A stretch of 64,000 nucleotides of DNA from Microcaldota archaeon (GCA_018812715.1 JAHJCT010000028.1:1-64000); one strand, 5' to 3'; shown: positions 1-9,327, counted from the stretch's first letter. Made by a program: numbers and translations. Notes: a model not told the origin generated them from the sequence alone.

Positions 1-1
1 G

Positions 2-286
2 CCAAACAATGCAGCATCAGTTAATGTTGCAACATACAGCAACTTTGGCAGCCTTGTTATCCTTGATACAGATGCAGTAGGTGTAGGAACACTTGTATCT
101 GTTGGTGGTGACCAAGTCAACTCAGTAACTGCAGATCTTCTCTCAGGTGCACCAGTTGACTGGGCTACTGAAACAAAGATTGTAAGAGAAGTCGTCCAGG
201 GATCCAAGATTGTGGTTGCAGGAGCAGAAAAAGAGGACACTCTTCAAGCAGCCAAAGACTTTGTCTCACAACTACAAAAAGCCTAA
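2..286 (+). CDS. S-layer protein, C-terminal fragment (truncated at window edge)
   Basis: Frame 2 is open from the window edge to TAA at 284-286; translation ends ...WATETKIVREVVQGSKIVVAGAEKEDTLQAAKDFVSQLQKA, resembling the C-terminus of methanogen-type S-layer proteins. Confidence 0.75.
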   Translation, partial: PNNAASVNVATYSNFGSLVILDTDAVGVGTLVSVGGDQVNSVTADLLSGAPVDWATETKIVREVVQGSKIVVAGAEKEDTLQAAKDFVSQLQKA

Positions 287-1581
287 TTTTTTTCTTTTAT
301 TTTTCTTATTAATTCTCCCAAAACATCTTTTACAAAACCAATCTTTACTCTTATTGCACCTGCTTTAACATGTCCACCACCGCCTTCTGTGAAATCTGGC
401 ATAGTTTGCAATATTTCTTTTGCCAATTCGTTAACGCTTAGTTTAACAGCGGCCAGATCATTAAGCCTCATTATCAGAGATCTTTCAGTATAACCAATAC
501 AAACAATGCCCTCATCTTTTGATAATCTTTCAAATACACATGTGGTTATTTTGCTTGCCGGTGGCCATTCACCTTTCTTTACAATATTATCAAGTTGAAA
601 TGTTACAATCTTCACTCCATTTTCAATAATTTTCATTTGTTGCATTGCACGATCTGCAGCCTCTGCAATGCTTTCTTTTGCCTGCATTACAATTGATGAA
701 AACAGTTTTTCATTTGCCATTACTTTACGATAAAAATCAAGGTTATTGCCAAATGATATGTGTGCAGCAAGATAATCCAACACCATTGCTTTTTCTACAT
801 CCCCACTATCACTTCCTAACAAATCGCTTTTATCCCCAGCACATGCTATTTTTGCAAGTTTTTCTCCCTCATCTCTGTCAACACCACAACATATTGCTAT
901 TTCACATGCTAAATATCCTGCGGTATACTTAGAGGCGTCTGGCGATATTGTGCAAGAATTAAGTATATCTTTATTTTTTCCTGGCGGATGATGATCAATT
1001 ATAATAACCTCTGTTCCAGCAGCTTTAAGCAACTCAAGTCCTTCTAAAGATGCATCATTAGATCCAAAATCTAACAATACAACTAATGGTCTTCCTTCCT
1101 GTTCTGCTAATCCAATGTCCCTAAAAGCGTCCCTTACACTATAAACAGCAGAGTTCTGTTGATGTGCTTTGCATCTAAATACATTTGTTAATGCCAATGC
1201 ACCTGCTATTCCATCAGCATCTCCATGAAAATGAAGTATAAAATTACGGCCCAATTTCTTTGCACATAATAATTCAGTTGCGACCTTCTTAATACCGGGC
1301 CATAATCTAATGCTAATCTCATCATTTTTCAATACTGGTTTTTCTGGTATTTTTAGCGTTTCAGCCATATTTCTTTTTACTTCTTGATGAACCTCATCTG
1401 CTTCTTTTCCAGAAAGTACAATGACACAAGTTGGCTCTTCTTTTTCCTCTCCTTCAACAACTACTGCACTACCCTGTGGCAAAGATTCTTTGCTATAAAA
1501 TGAATATTCTTTTTTCCCATCAATTACTTTACATGAACAACGCCCTCTTTCATACCTTACCTTGCTTACTATCCCTCTCAT
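283..1581 (-). CDS. DHH-family phosphoesterase / archaeal RecJ-like nuclease
   Basis: HFHGDADGIAGALAL, VVLLDFGSND, VIIIDHHPPG and C-terminal GGGGHVKAGAIRV (DHH/DHHA1 motifs). Confidence 0.85.
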   Translation of the reverse strand: MRGIVSKVRYERGRCSCKVIDGKKEYSFYSKESLPQGSAVVVEGEEKEEPTCVIVLSGKEADEVHQEVKRNMAETLKIPEKPVLKNDEISIRLWPGIKKVATELLCAKKLGRNFILHFHGDADGIAGALALTNVFRCKAHQQNSAVYSVRDAFRDIGLAEQEGRPLVVLLDFGSNDASLEGLELLKAAGTEVIIIDHHPPGKNKDILNSCTISPDASKYTAGYLACEIAICCGVDRDEGEKLAKIACAGDKSDLLGSDSGDVEKAMVLDYLAAHISFGNNLDFYRKVMANEKLFSSIVMQAKESIAEAADRAMQQMKIIENGVKIVTFQLDNIVKKGEWPPASKITTCVFERLSKDEGIVCIGYTERSLIMRLNDLAAVKLSVNELAKEILQTMPDFTEGGGGHVKAGAIRVKIGFVKDVLGELIRKIKEKN

Positions 1582-2201
1582 CAGATAACCACCATTATGC
1601 TATCGCCATCTTTTTTCCCAAGTTTTTTTCTAATGTTAAAAGGCCCTATCACTTCAAGTATCTCAGTACCATGGTGAGTTCTAAGAGGAACAATAACCGC
1701 ACATTCCAGGCCCTCTATTTTACACCTATATGCAAAAAGATCGCCATATGTTCTTTCTTTATCTTTGAATCCCATTATTACAATTGATTCAAATTGAAGT
1801 AGTTGTTTTCTTTTCCACATTTCATCGATTCTTATGTTTAGTGTTCCGGGGAAGGGGTCAAAACCAAGTTTCTCTCTTATCTGTTTTCTATATCCACCCA
1901 TAGCAAGATAATATTTTCCCTCACCAAGTCCTTTAGTTACAATTCCCGTAATTGTCATTTCTTTATCTTCAAACGTATTTTTTAGAATTCCATAAACACT
2001 TGCAATTTCATCATATGCTTTTTTTGTTAACAAAATTCCCCCTTTACTACGTTTTGCATATCCGTCTTTTTCAAGAACCCTCAATCTTCTAGAAGCATTT
2101 TGCTGTGACATTTCTAATTCTGAACCCAATTCTGCAGTAGACAGCCTTACTGGTTGTCTATGTCCATTTTTTTTGAATAAGAAAAGTAGGACTTCGTCCA
2201 T
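1581..2201 (-). CDS. CTP-dependent riboflavin kinase with N-terminal winged HTH (RbkR-like)
   Basis: N-terminal wHTH (LSTAELGSELEMSQQNASRRLRVLEKDGY) plus archaeal riboflavin kinase domain (GEGKYYLAMGGYRKQIREKLGFDPFPGTLNIRI). Confidence 0.88.
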   Translation of the reverse strand: MDEVLLFLFKKNGHRQPVRLSTAELGSELEMSQQNASRRLRVLEKDGYAKRSKGGILLTKKAYDEIASVYGILKNTFEDKEMTITGIVTKGLGEGKYYLAMGGYRKQIREKLGFDPFPGTLNIRIDEMWKRKQLLQFESIVIMGFKDKERTYGDLFAYRCKIEGLECAVIVPLRTHHGTEILEVIGPFNIRKKLGKKDGDSIMVVI

Positions 2202-2234
2202 ATTTTATTAATGACACTAACCATATTAAATATC

Positions 2235-2822
2235 ATGGAACTGGCTTACAAAGGACGTTTTCTAGTTGTTCCTGCTACAGTTTATCCACCAGCCGAAGAT
2301 TCATTTATGCTTGCAGAAGCAGCAGAATCATTGCAAGGAAATATATTGGAGATAGGTTGTGGTTGTGGCATCGTTTCACTATCTTGTCAGAATGCAGATT
2401 CTATTCTTGGTGTTGATATCAATTCGGATGCAGTGGAGTGTGCAAAGAAAAATGCGGAGCATAACCACATCACAAATGCCAAATTTATACAAAGCAATCT
2501 TTTTTCAGGTGTAAAAGGAACATTTGATGCAATTCTATTCAATCCGCCCTATCTCCCTACTGAAAAAAACGAACGTTTGTCAGATTCTCTAAATTATGCC
2601 TTTGATGGTGGGTTAGATGGCAGAAAAACTCTTGACGTTTTTCTCACCAAGTTTGATAATTACCTTAAACCACATGGACAACTTCTTCTTGTCCAGAGTA
2701 GTTTAAACAATCTAGAAAAAACAGTTTCTACCCTTAAACAACAGAACTATACCGTTACTATCAAGGAACAACAAAACTTTTTTTTCGAAAAACTCTATTT
2801 GCTAAAGGCCTCAAAAACTTGA
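2235..2822 (+). CDS. HemK/PrmC-family class I SAM methyltransferase
   Basis: ILEIGCGCGIVSL and FNPPYLP motifs; ORF opens at 2211 but the ATG at 2235 (MELAYKGRFL) looks like the better start. Confidence 0.82.
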   Translation: MELAYKGRFLVVPATVYPPAEDSFMLAEAAESLQGNILEIGCGCGIVSLSCQNADSILGVDINSDAVECAKKNAEHNHITNAKFIQSNLFSGVKGTFDAILFNPPYLPTEKNERLSDSLNYAFDGGLDGRKTLDVFLTKFDNYLKPHGQLLLVQSSLNNLEKTVSTLKQQNYTVTIKEQQNFFFEKLYLLKASKT

Positions 2823-2890
2823 TTTTATCTTAAGAAGTTTTGATGAAATTGTTATGAGACTCTGTTTTATCTTAAGAAGTTTTGATAAAA
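2823..2890. repeat. Two 26-nt direct repeats, each an 8-bp stem hairpin
   Basis: ttttatcttaagaagttttgatgaaa (2823-2848) and ttttatcttaagaagttttgataaaa (2865-2890); one mismatch, which keeps pairing as G:U. Confidence 0.85.
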
Positions 2891-3097
2891 CTTTTACCAT
2901 TAGACTGGCCTGCGGAAAAGTTTTGGTCAGACGCTGTTGACTTCATCACAGTCCTTAGGGGGCTCAGAGGTTGTTCACGTCATCATCCCAATTGTCTTTT
3001 CGTACTTCTAGGATATAAAAGTTGGCTTTTTTCTTAAAAACCCACAAAAAATAACGAATCTAAACATTTTTATGCTTTTTTAACCATATTCAATAAC

Positions 3098-3544
3098 ATG
3101 GAAGCTGCAAAACATCTGACTCTCAATAGACTTTCAAAAGAAACAAAACTCAGATTAGCCGCAACTGTGCGGTATGGATTAACCGCAGGAGTTCCAGTGA
3201 TGGAAGAGGGGCTGCGCCTTTTAACCTCTCCGTACAGACCTACAGCTCAGGAGGTGTCAAGCGATGGATCTGATGTAATATCTGTCTATTGCACCCATGG
3301 AAAGAGCCATAAGCCAAAAATGACACTTTCTCATAACGAGGCACGGTTTCTTCTTGATATCCTCACAGAACTTCGTACTAGTATTTCAGTAGAAGAAAAT
3401 TTAGTCGAGGCAATGACAAGAACCGTTTCTGTTCTTCTTGAAGGACGACCCCTACCAGATCCTCTACCAGATCAATCATGGCAGCCTGTTTTGGAAGTTG
3501 TAAAGAAGTTTGATTCTGGAGCAGCTCAGGTTCGATTATTCTGA
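3098..3544 (+). CDS. Hypothetical protein
   Basis: 148-aa ORF; TATA-like ggatataaaag about 80 nt upstream. Confidence 0.65.
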   Translation: MEAAKHLTLNRLSKETKLRLAATVRYGLTAGVPVMEEGLRLLTSPYRPTAQEVSSDGSDVISVYCTHGKSHKPKMTLSHNEARFLLDILTELRTSISVEENLVEAMTRTVSVLLEGRPLPDPLPDQSWQPVLEVVKKFDSGAAQVRLF

Positions 3545-3579
3545 CAGCAATATAAACCTTTTTCTCGAAAGAACTCTAC

Positions 3580-3825
3580 ATGTCTAAACTAGATGAAGTA
3601 GCAGCAGAGCTTGAAGGTGTCGGTATTTCAGAGCATGACGCCCTTGTTATAGCTGATTGCATCGTCACCAGAAAATCATGTTCTTGGGTAAATATAGACC
3701 TTGTAAATGACAAAATCCTCAAAGATCTTCATAATCTTATAGAAAAACAAAATTATAGAATAAAAGTAAATGTTCAACCAGTACCTACACGAGGAAAATT
3801 CATTTGGGAAGTAAAAGTTGAGTAG
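3580..3825 (+). CDS. Hypothetical protein
   Basis: 81-aa ORF overlapping the start of the Nudix gene by 8 nt. Confidence 0.6.
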   Translation: MSKLDEVAAELEGVGISEHDALVIADCIVTRKSCSWVNIDLVNDKILKDLHNLIEKQNYRIKVNVQPVPTRGKFIWEVKVE

Positions 3826-4228
3826 TATGCGGCCATTTGCCTGCGATGGAATATTGATACAAAATAACAAGCTTCTTCTTATCAGACGTGGAAAAGAGCC
3901 ATTTAAGGGTGAATGGGCACTACCAGGTGGCCGAATTAATGACCATGAAACTGCAGAAGAATGCCTAAAGCGTGAAATGAAAGAAGAAACTGGTCTTGAA
4001 ATAGAACCAATTACATTAGTGGGCATTTATTCTGACCCGGGCAGAGATCCACGAAGGATAATCACTGCTGCCTATCTTGTGAGGCTTATTAGTGGAAATG
4101 CTAAGGGCGGTGATGATGCTGCAGAAGCAAAATGGTTCGATCTAGATGCTCTCCCACCTCTATGTGCTGATCATCCAAAAATAGTTAAGGATTCAATTGT
4201 CATTTTCAATAAATGCAAGATCTCCTAA
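3818..4228 (+). CDS. Nudix hydrolase
   Basis: Nudix box GGRINDHETAEECLKREMKEETGLEI. Confidence 0.9.
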   Translation: MSSMRPFACDGILIQNNKLLLIRRGKEPFKGEWALPGGRINDHETAEECLKREMKEETGLEIEPITLVGIYSDPGRDPRRIITAAYLVRLISGNAKGGDDAAEAKWFDLDALPPLCADHPKIVKDSIVIFNKCKIS

Positions 4229-4717
4229 TGCAACCATGTCTTCTTCGGCTCGTGCCTGGGCCGCTGCTTGTTTTCTTGCTACTGTCCTCAAAACTTTGTT
4301 TTCATCATACAATTTTTTGAGCTCTTCTCGTATGGTTTTTAATTCAACTTCTATTTTTCCTATCTCGTCTTCGCCTTCCTTTATGTCTTGTTCAACATAT
4401 CTTATCTTGCGCCTTGCTCTTTCTATTTCTTTGACTTCGTCAAGTTGGTCATCTACTTTTTTCAGCTGCCGTATGAGTTCCTTTTCCATTCTCGGCGTAT
4501 AAGCTGCCATAGAGATTTTGAATTCCAAGGCTCGTTTTTTCTTTCGGTGTGGAGCGATTTGGACCTCTTTAGTTTGTTCTAAAAATGGTTGAAGCGCCTT
4601 TTGTTCATATTTTTTATATCTAATTCTGCGGTTTAACCTCTTTATGCGTTCAATGAGCTCTGCCTTCTTCTTTTCTAGCTCATCTATCCTTCCTTTGAGT
4701 TCCTCTTCTGATTCCAT
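4193..4717 (-). CDS. Coiled-coil hypothetical protein
   Basis: 174-aa charged heptad-rich ORF; tail overlaps the Nudix gene. Confidence 0.65.
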   Translation of the reverse strand: MESEEELKGRIDELEKKKAELIERIKRLNRRIRYKKYEQKALQPFLEQTKEVQIAPHRKKKRALEFKISMAAYTPRMEKELIRQLKKVDDQLDEVKEIERARRKIRYVEQDIKEGEDEIGKIEVELKTIREELKKLYDENKVLRTVARKQAAAQARAEEDMVALGDLAFIENDN

Positions 4718-4787
4718 AAAACCACAGAAATAAAAATAAGTCTGTTACTTCTTTCTTTATTCAAGACAAATGATTTAAAAATATTCT

Positions 4788-5861
4788 TTATCTCCTTTCG
4801 ATATCAAATTCCATCAATACGTCGTAACCTACAATTGTTGTCTTTCTATTTTTGAGTTTCAATGCCTTTTCCATTGTTTTTATACCATCCCCACCGACAA
4901 CTCCTTTTGCTGTCCTTCCCCCTATAATTTTAGGTGCAATGAAGAGATAGAGCTTATCCACTATGCCTGCTTTCAATGCCCCTGCATTCAACTCACTTCC
5001 CCCCTCTATTAATATTTTTCTTATACCCATTGCCTGCAATCCCAATATGGCTTTTTTCAAATCCACTTCTTTTTTTCCACAAACAAAAATCTGCGCTTTT
5101 TTGCCCATTCTTTCTCTTTTTTTTCTAGATGCCTTTTCTGTTGTTATCACTATCGTCTTTTCACCATTTCCAAATACATTAGAATTTATTAGTATGCAAA
5201 GATCGCTATCAATTATTATCCTATACGGATTTCTACCATCTTTAATTCGTGCTGTTAGTCTTGGGTTATCTTTTTTTACTGTGCCAGCACCAACCATTAC
5301 AGCATCAAACTCACTTCTCAACTTATGTACAAATTTCCTAGCATTTTCTCCTGTGATCCATTTCGAATCTCCTGTTTTTGTTGCAGTTTTTCCATCTGCA
5401 CTCATGGCCATTTTTATTGCAACAAATGTTTTTCTGGCAATATTTTTCAAGTATTTTTTATTGAGTGTTCTTGCTTTCTTCTCGTTGATAGGACCAACTA
5501 CTATTACTCCCGCTTCTTTCAATTTTTTCCTTCCATCTACTAATGGGTTAGGGTCTTTCATTGCAAAAACTACTTTCTTAATTTTATTAGCAATTATTGC
5601 CCCTGTACATGGTGGCGTACGTTTGTTAGTATGCGAACATGGTTCCAGAGTAACATAAAACGTGCTTCCTTCTACTTTTTTTCCTTTTTGCTTTGCATCA
5701 TTAATTGCATTTATTTCAGCATGTTCCTCTCCCGCTTTTTTGTGATATCCAGTTCCTATTACCTCCCCATCTTTTACTAAAACGGCCCCTACTCTAGGAT
5801 TTGGAAATGGGTCTGCTTTTTTCGCTAGCCTAAAAGCAAGCTGCATAAAATTTGCCATCAT
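4788..5861 (-). CDS. ribD: Bifunctional diaminohydroxyphosphoribosylaminopyrimidine deaminase / reductase
   Basis: Deaminase motif HAEINAIN...YVTLEPCSHTNKRTPPCTGAI plus reductase domain (KWITGENARKFVHKLRSEFDAVMVGAGTVKKDNPRLTAR). Confidence 0.93.
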   Translation of the reverse strand: MMANFMQLAFRLAKKADPFPNPRVGAVLVKDGEVIGTGYHKKAGEEHAEINAINDAKQKGKKVEGSTFYVTLEPCSHTNKRTPPCTGAIIANKIKKVVFAMKDPNPLVDGRKKLKEAGVIVVGPINEKKARTLNKKYLKNIARKTFVAIKMAMSADGKTATKTGDSKWITGENARKFVHKLRSEFDAVMVGAGTVKKDNPRLTARIKDGRNPYRIIIDSDLCILINSNVFGNGEKTIVITTEKASRKKRERMGKKAQIFVCGKKEVDLKKAILGLQAMGIRKILIEGGSELNAGALKAGIVDKLYLFIAPKIIGGRTAKGVVGGDGIKTMEKALKLKNRKTTIVGYDVLMEFDIERR

Positions 5862-5893
5862 ATAAGACTCAGCTTATTAAGTTTTAATTACAT

Positions 5894-6748
5894 TTGAATC
5901 CCATGCAAAAAAGATATTTCCCGCTCTTCATCATGTTCATTCTTACTTTTGGTTGTCTCGAAAGTTTATTCCCGCCAGAAATTAAGCCTTTCAGTGCAGA
6001 TGCACAAAAATATTATGAACTCAAAAATCTCTCTTGTGATACACTCTCAGGTGACTTCCTAATAGTGACGCATGACATTTCCGCCCCCAGCATTTCTGGC
6101 CTAATAGAAACAATACCTGGAGAGCTTGAAATTGCACAAAATATTGCAGAAGATTATTCATTCAATCAAACAACAAAGACCTATCTTCTTAATGATGAAA
6201 TGAAACGCGTTGTGATAACTGAAGATCAAGAATTAACTACGATATGGAAAGATGGCCGGATCTACAATTGTACTCCTAATTGTACAATGCGTGTTATGAC
6301 ACAACAAGAATCTGATGAATATTATACTACTTTAAATGCTATAAAAACGACATGCGCTCATTTTGGAAAAACAGAACTTTCACCTTCAATTACTCTAGAA
6401 AAACTACTCCATATCGAATATACTGGCAAAATTGATACAATTTATTCTCATTGTGATAATTTCCTTATTAGTGGAAATAAAACATATGCTGAAGAACTAC
6501 TTGCAATAGGAGAATTTGATGAAGAAACATTCCTGTGGATTATTGCACATTTAGATGGTCCAATAAATGAATGTCTTGATGAAAGCACTGGCATAATCAC
6601 TTTCAGAAATCTCAGCCTTGATCTGACCAATGTTTACCTGTTTAATTATACTGACGGTGGGTATATGAAAGTTAATCAACAAACAGAACTTCTTTATTTC
6701 ACCAATGATGTGCCACAATCTTTTCTGGCATTACCAAGTCAAAGTTGA
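5894..6748 (+). CDS. Hypothetical lipoprotein
   Basis: Signal peptide plus lipobox-like FILTFGC. Confidence 0.6.
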   Translation: MNPMQKRYFPLFIMFILTFGCLESLFPPEIKPFSADAQKYYELKNLSCDTLSGDFLIVTHDISAPSISGLIETIPGELEIAQNIAEDYSFNQTTKTYLLNDEMKRVVITEDQELTTIWKDGRIYNCTPNCTMRVMTQQESDEYYTTLNAIKTTCAHFGKTELSPSITLEKLLHIEYTGKIDTIYSHCDNFLISGNKTYAEELLAIGEFDEETFLWIIAHLDGPINECLDESTGIITFRNLSLDLTNVYLFNYTDGGYMKVNQQTELLYFTNDVPQSFLALPSQS

Positions 6749-7311
6749 TGATTCATTTTCTCTTTTTTGGTTTTCAAATATTTTTCATTATGTTCATTAG
6801 GATCAGAAATAAGTGGAACTCTTTCAGCAACCTTTATTCCATGTTCTTCTAATTCTTTGATTTTATCTGGATTATTTGTAAGCAATGTGACACTCTCTAT
6901 CTTGAAATATTTCAATATCTCTGCTGCTGCAGCATAATCTCTTAAATCATCACAAAATCCTAATTCCAAATTAGCCTCCACAGTATCAAGACCACCATCT
7001 TGCAAAGCATATGCCTTTATCTTATTTGCAAGGCCGATTCCCCTACCTTCTTGATCTAAGTATATGAAAATCCCATCTTCTTCTTTTCCTAAATATTCTA
7101 ATGCTGCTTCAAGTTGATTTCTACAATCACATCTCAATGAACTAAACGTATCTCCTGTCAAGCATTTGGAGTGTATTCTTACCGGCACATTCTCACATTT
7201 TTCATTCGTGCATCTAACAAGTGCAAGGTGTTCTCTCCCCTCATCCACAAATGCATGTACTGTAAACGTTCCAAATTTAGTTGGAAATGCGGCTTCATCT
7301 ATATGTTCCAT
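6739..7311 (-). CDS. ribA: GTP cyclohydrolase II
   Basis: SKCLTGDTFSSLRCDCRNQLEAAL, YLDQEGRGIGL, LLTNNPDKI. Confidence 0.93.
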   Translation of the reverse strand: MEHIDEAAFPTKFGTFTVHAFVDEGREHLALVRCTNEKCENVPVRIHSKCLTGDTFSSLRCDCRNQLEAALEYLGKEEDGIFIYLDQEGRGIGLANKIKAYALQDGGLDTVEANLELGFCDDLRDYAAAAEILKYFKIESVTLLTNNPDKIKELEEHGIKVAERVPLISDPNEHNEKYLKTKKEKMNHQL

Positions 7312-7312
7312 T

Positions 7313-8182
7313 TTATCCCCGTAATGTTTTTACAAGATCTAATGCAGCATTTGTGGCCCGTTCTGCATATCCCTCAGCCCTTTCTTCAGCTGCGCTCCAA
7401 CCAACATCATGACCAATTATACCTAAGGTTACAGGTTTATTAAACTCTAACGAAAGTTCACCGAGTCTTTTTGCTACATCTTTCGTTATAATCTCATCAT
7501 GAGCAGTTTTCCCATGCACCACTGCTCCCAAAGCCACGACTGCGTGTACCTTTTTCTCCATAAGCATTTTTTTCACAACTAAGGGCATATCATAAACACC
7601 AGGAACTTTTACAATTTTTATTACGGCGCCTTTAGCAGTTTCAACAGCCTTTTTCTCCATCCTTTCAGTTATTTCATTGTTAAATTGGGCAACAACAATC
7701 GCGATTCTTATTTCATCTTTTTCTATTGGTCCTTCATCTTCCTTACCCTGCCTTACTCCCATTCCGGCGTTCTTTACAAGTTCCTCTGGGTTTTTTACAA
7801 TCAACACAGCATTGTGCACATGCTTTCTAATGCGATTTTCACAAATCTCAACAAATTCTTTTGCACTCCATGCTTCATTTTCATGTACAAAAACCTCTAT
7901 GATATGTTTATTTGTAAGAAGCTTTGTTTGTTGAATGCCAAGGGATGCTTCGTGTGCACACTGTGTATCTATAGGTGCTCCACCCACCATACCAAGTGCA
8001 AGACATACATCACAATTTTCTAATAATTTTTTACATTCCACTGGAAGATCCTTTACACCTGGAACCGTCCTCCTTATTACTTCAATATCCGAATATTTTC
8101 TTATCTCATCAATTGCAATTTCTCCCATATTCACGCGTGAAAACATTGTATCAACAATTCCTAGTTTAATCATAAAATTCAC
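7313..8182 (-). CDS. Fusion: archaeal-type riboflavin synthase + 6,7-dimethyl-8-ribityllumazine synthase
   Basis: N-terminal MIKLGIVDTMFSRVNMGEIAIDEI...PGVKDLPVECKKLLE...LGMVGGAPIDTQCAHEAS (archaeal riboflavin synthase); C-terminal IRIAIVVAQFNNEITERM...VPGVYDMPLVVKKML...VVALGAVVHGKTAHDEII...ERATNAALDLVKTLRG (RibH). Confidence 0.9.
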   Translation of the reverse strand: MNFMIKLGIVDTMFSRVNMGEIAIDEIRKYSDIEVIRRTVPGVKDLPVECKKLLENCDVCLALGMVGGAPIDTQCAHEASLGIQQTKLLTNKHIIEVFVHENEAWSAKEFVEICENRIRKHVHNAVLIVKNPEELVKNAGMGVRQGKEDEGPIEKDEIRIAIVVAQFNNEITERMEKKAVETAKGAVIKIVKVPGVYDMPLVVKKMLMEKKVHAVVALGAVVHGKTAHDEIITKDVAKRLGELSLEFNKPVTLGIIGHDVGWSAAEERAEGYAERATNAALDLVKTLRG

Positions 8183-8807
8183 TTCCTTCTAAAAATACAA
8201 ATCCGTTTTCTTCTGCATATTTTTGTGCATTTTCTTTTGACAATGCCTTTCCTTTGCCAAGCATTTCACATAGTACCATTACGCCTTTCAAACCAGCTTT
8301 TTTTGCTAATTCTAATGCAAGCTCTGTATGCCCCTTTCTATTTTCTATTCCCCTCCCAATGAGAAGAAAAACATGCCCTGGTGAGTAAAAATCTGCAATT
8401 AATTCTTTCTTTAAATCCCCTTCATTTTCTGCGAGTTCACTCATTTTCTTTATGGTAAGCGCCCGATCATTATCAGTAATTCCTGTATACACGCCCTTGT
8501 AATTTACTGGAATAGAAAAAGCTGGCTTATCCTTGTAGGCAGTTTTTGTGCATTCCATTTCTTTGATCTCAGCATCAGAACTAGCTAGAATATCTGTATA
8601 AAATACGAGTCCCATTCTCTTTGCTATCATTGGTTCTATTGCTAGACAAATCAATCCCCCTGCCTCTTTCCTTAGTTTCTCTATTTTATCAGGTGTTACA
8701 AATTTTGCATGAAAAATTATATCTGCTTCTCCTTCGCGTTCATCCCCATCATAGATTAGTACCATACTTCCTTTTCTAAGCTGGGCTACTGCATCATTAA
8801 TAATCAT
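8166..8807 (-). CDS. ribB: 3,4-dihydroxy-2-butanone 4-phosphate synthase
   Basis: LIYDGDEREGEADIIFHA, GHTELALELAKKAGLKGVMVLCEML. Confidence 0.93.
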   Translation of the reverse strand: MIINDAVAQLRKGSMVLIYDGDEREGEADIIFHAKFVTPDKIEKLRKEAGGLICLAIEPMIAKRMGLVFYTDILASSDAEIKEMECTKTAYKDKPAFSIPVNYKGVYTGITDNDRALTIKKMSELAENEGDLKKELIADFYSPGHVFLLIGRGIENRKGHTELALELAKKAGLKGVMVLCEMLGKGKALSKENAQKYAEENGFVFLEGSEFYD

Positions 8808-8837
8808 ATATAGATTATCCTACTTTACTTATTTATA

Positions 8838-8859
8838 GGTAGCTACCAATTTTTTGGTA
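8838..8859. promoter_or_regulatory. Nested palindromes upstream of ribB, candidate operator
   Basis: GGTAGCTACC (8838-8847) perfect palindrome overlapping TACCAA-TTTT-TTGGTA (8844-8859). Confidence 0.4.
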
Positions 8860-8881
8860 ACGTAACTTTCTAAAAGAGCAA

Positions 8882-9262
8882 GTGAATTATACTTTTATGG
8901 ATTACAATTATATCGTTATTCCACTCCTTTTGCTACTCTTTAGCGGTCTTTGTGATGATACCACAATTACATTATCTACTCCTGATGAACAATGGCAAAA
9001 AATCAACATTTCAAGTGCTGAAAACTACTGTTTACAACAAGCAAAAGAACAAGTCCTTGGAGGCGCATTCTTAGTCTACAACTGTAAATGCGCCCCTAAC
9101 GAGAATTATCTACAAAAATCTTATGATTGTACAGTCAATGCGGCTGATGGAGAACACGGGGTAAATATTTCATGTATAAAAAAGAGTCGTTATTGTATTG
9201 TGACGAGTGAGATTGGCGTTCAACAATATAGTTTTGATGAACTTGAACAATCTCTAGACTAA
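8882..9262 (+). CDS. Hypothetical secreted/lipoprotein
   Basis: 126-aa ORF with hydrophobic N-terminus (IVIPLLLLLFSGLC). Confidence 0.5.
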   Translation: MNYTFMDYNYIVIPLLLLLFSGLCDDTTITLSTPDEQWQKINISSAENYCLQQAKEQVLGGAFLVYNCKCAPNENYLQKSYDCTVNAADGEHGVNISCIKKSRYCIVTSEIGVQQYSFDELEQSLD

Positions 9263-9327
9263 TCATTTCGTCATTTGCAGTTTCGTTTTGCAGTTAATTT
9301 ATAAATTCATGTAGAGACCAAAGAATC

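Noticed and set aside
2823-2890. Repeat pair considered as a CRISPR remnant
   Set aside because: Two copies with a single 16-nt gap; self-complementary hairpins; no cas genes
4963-5658. 231-aa plus-strand ORF
   Set aside because: Antisense to ribD; hydrophobic low-complexity translation typical of a shadow frame
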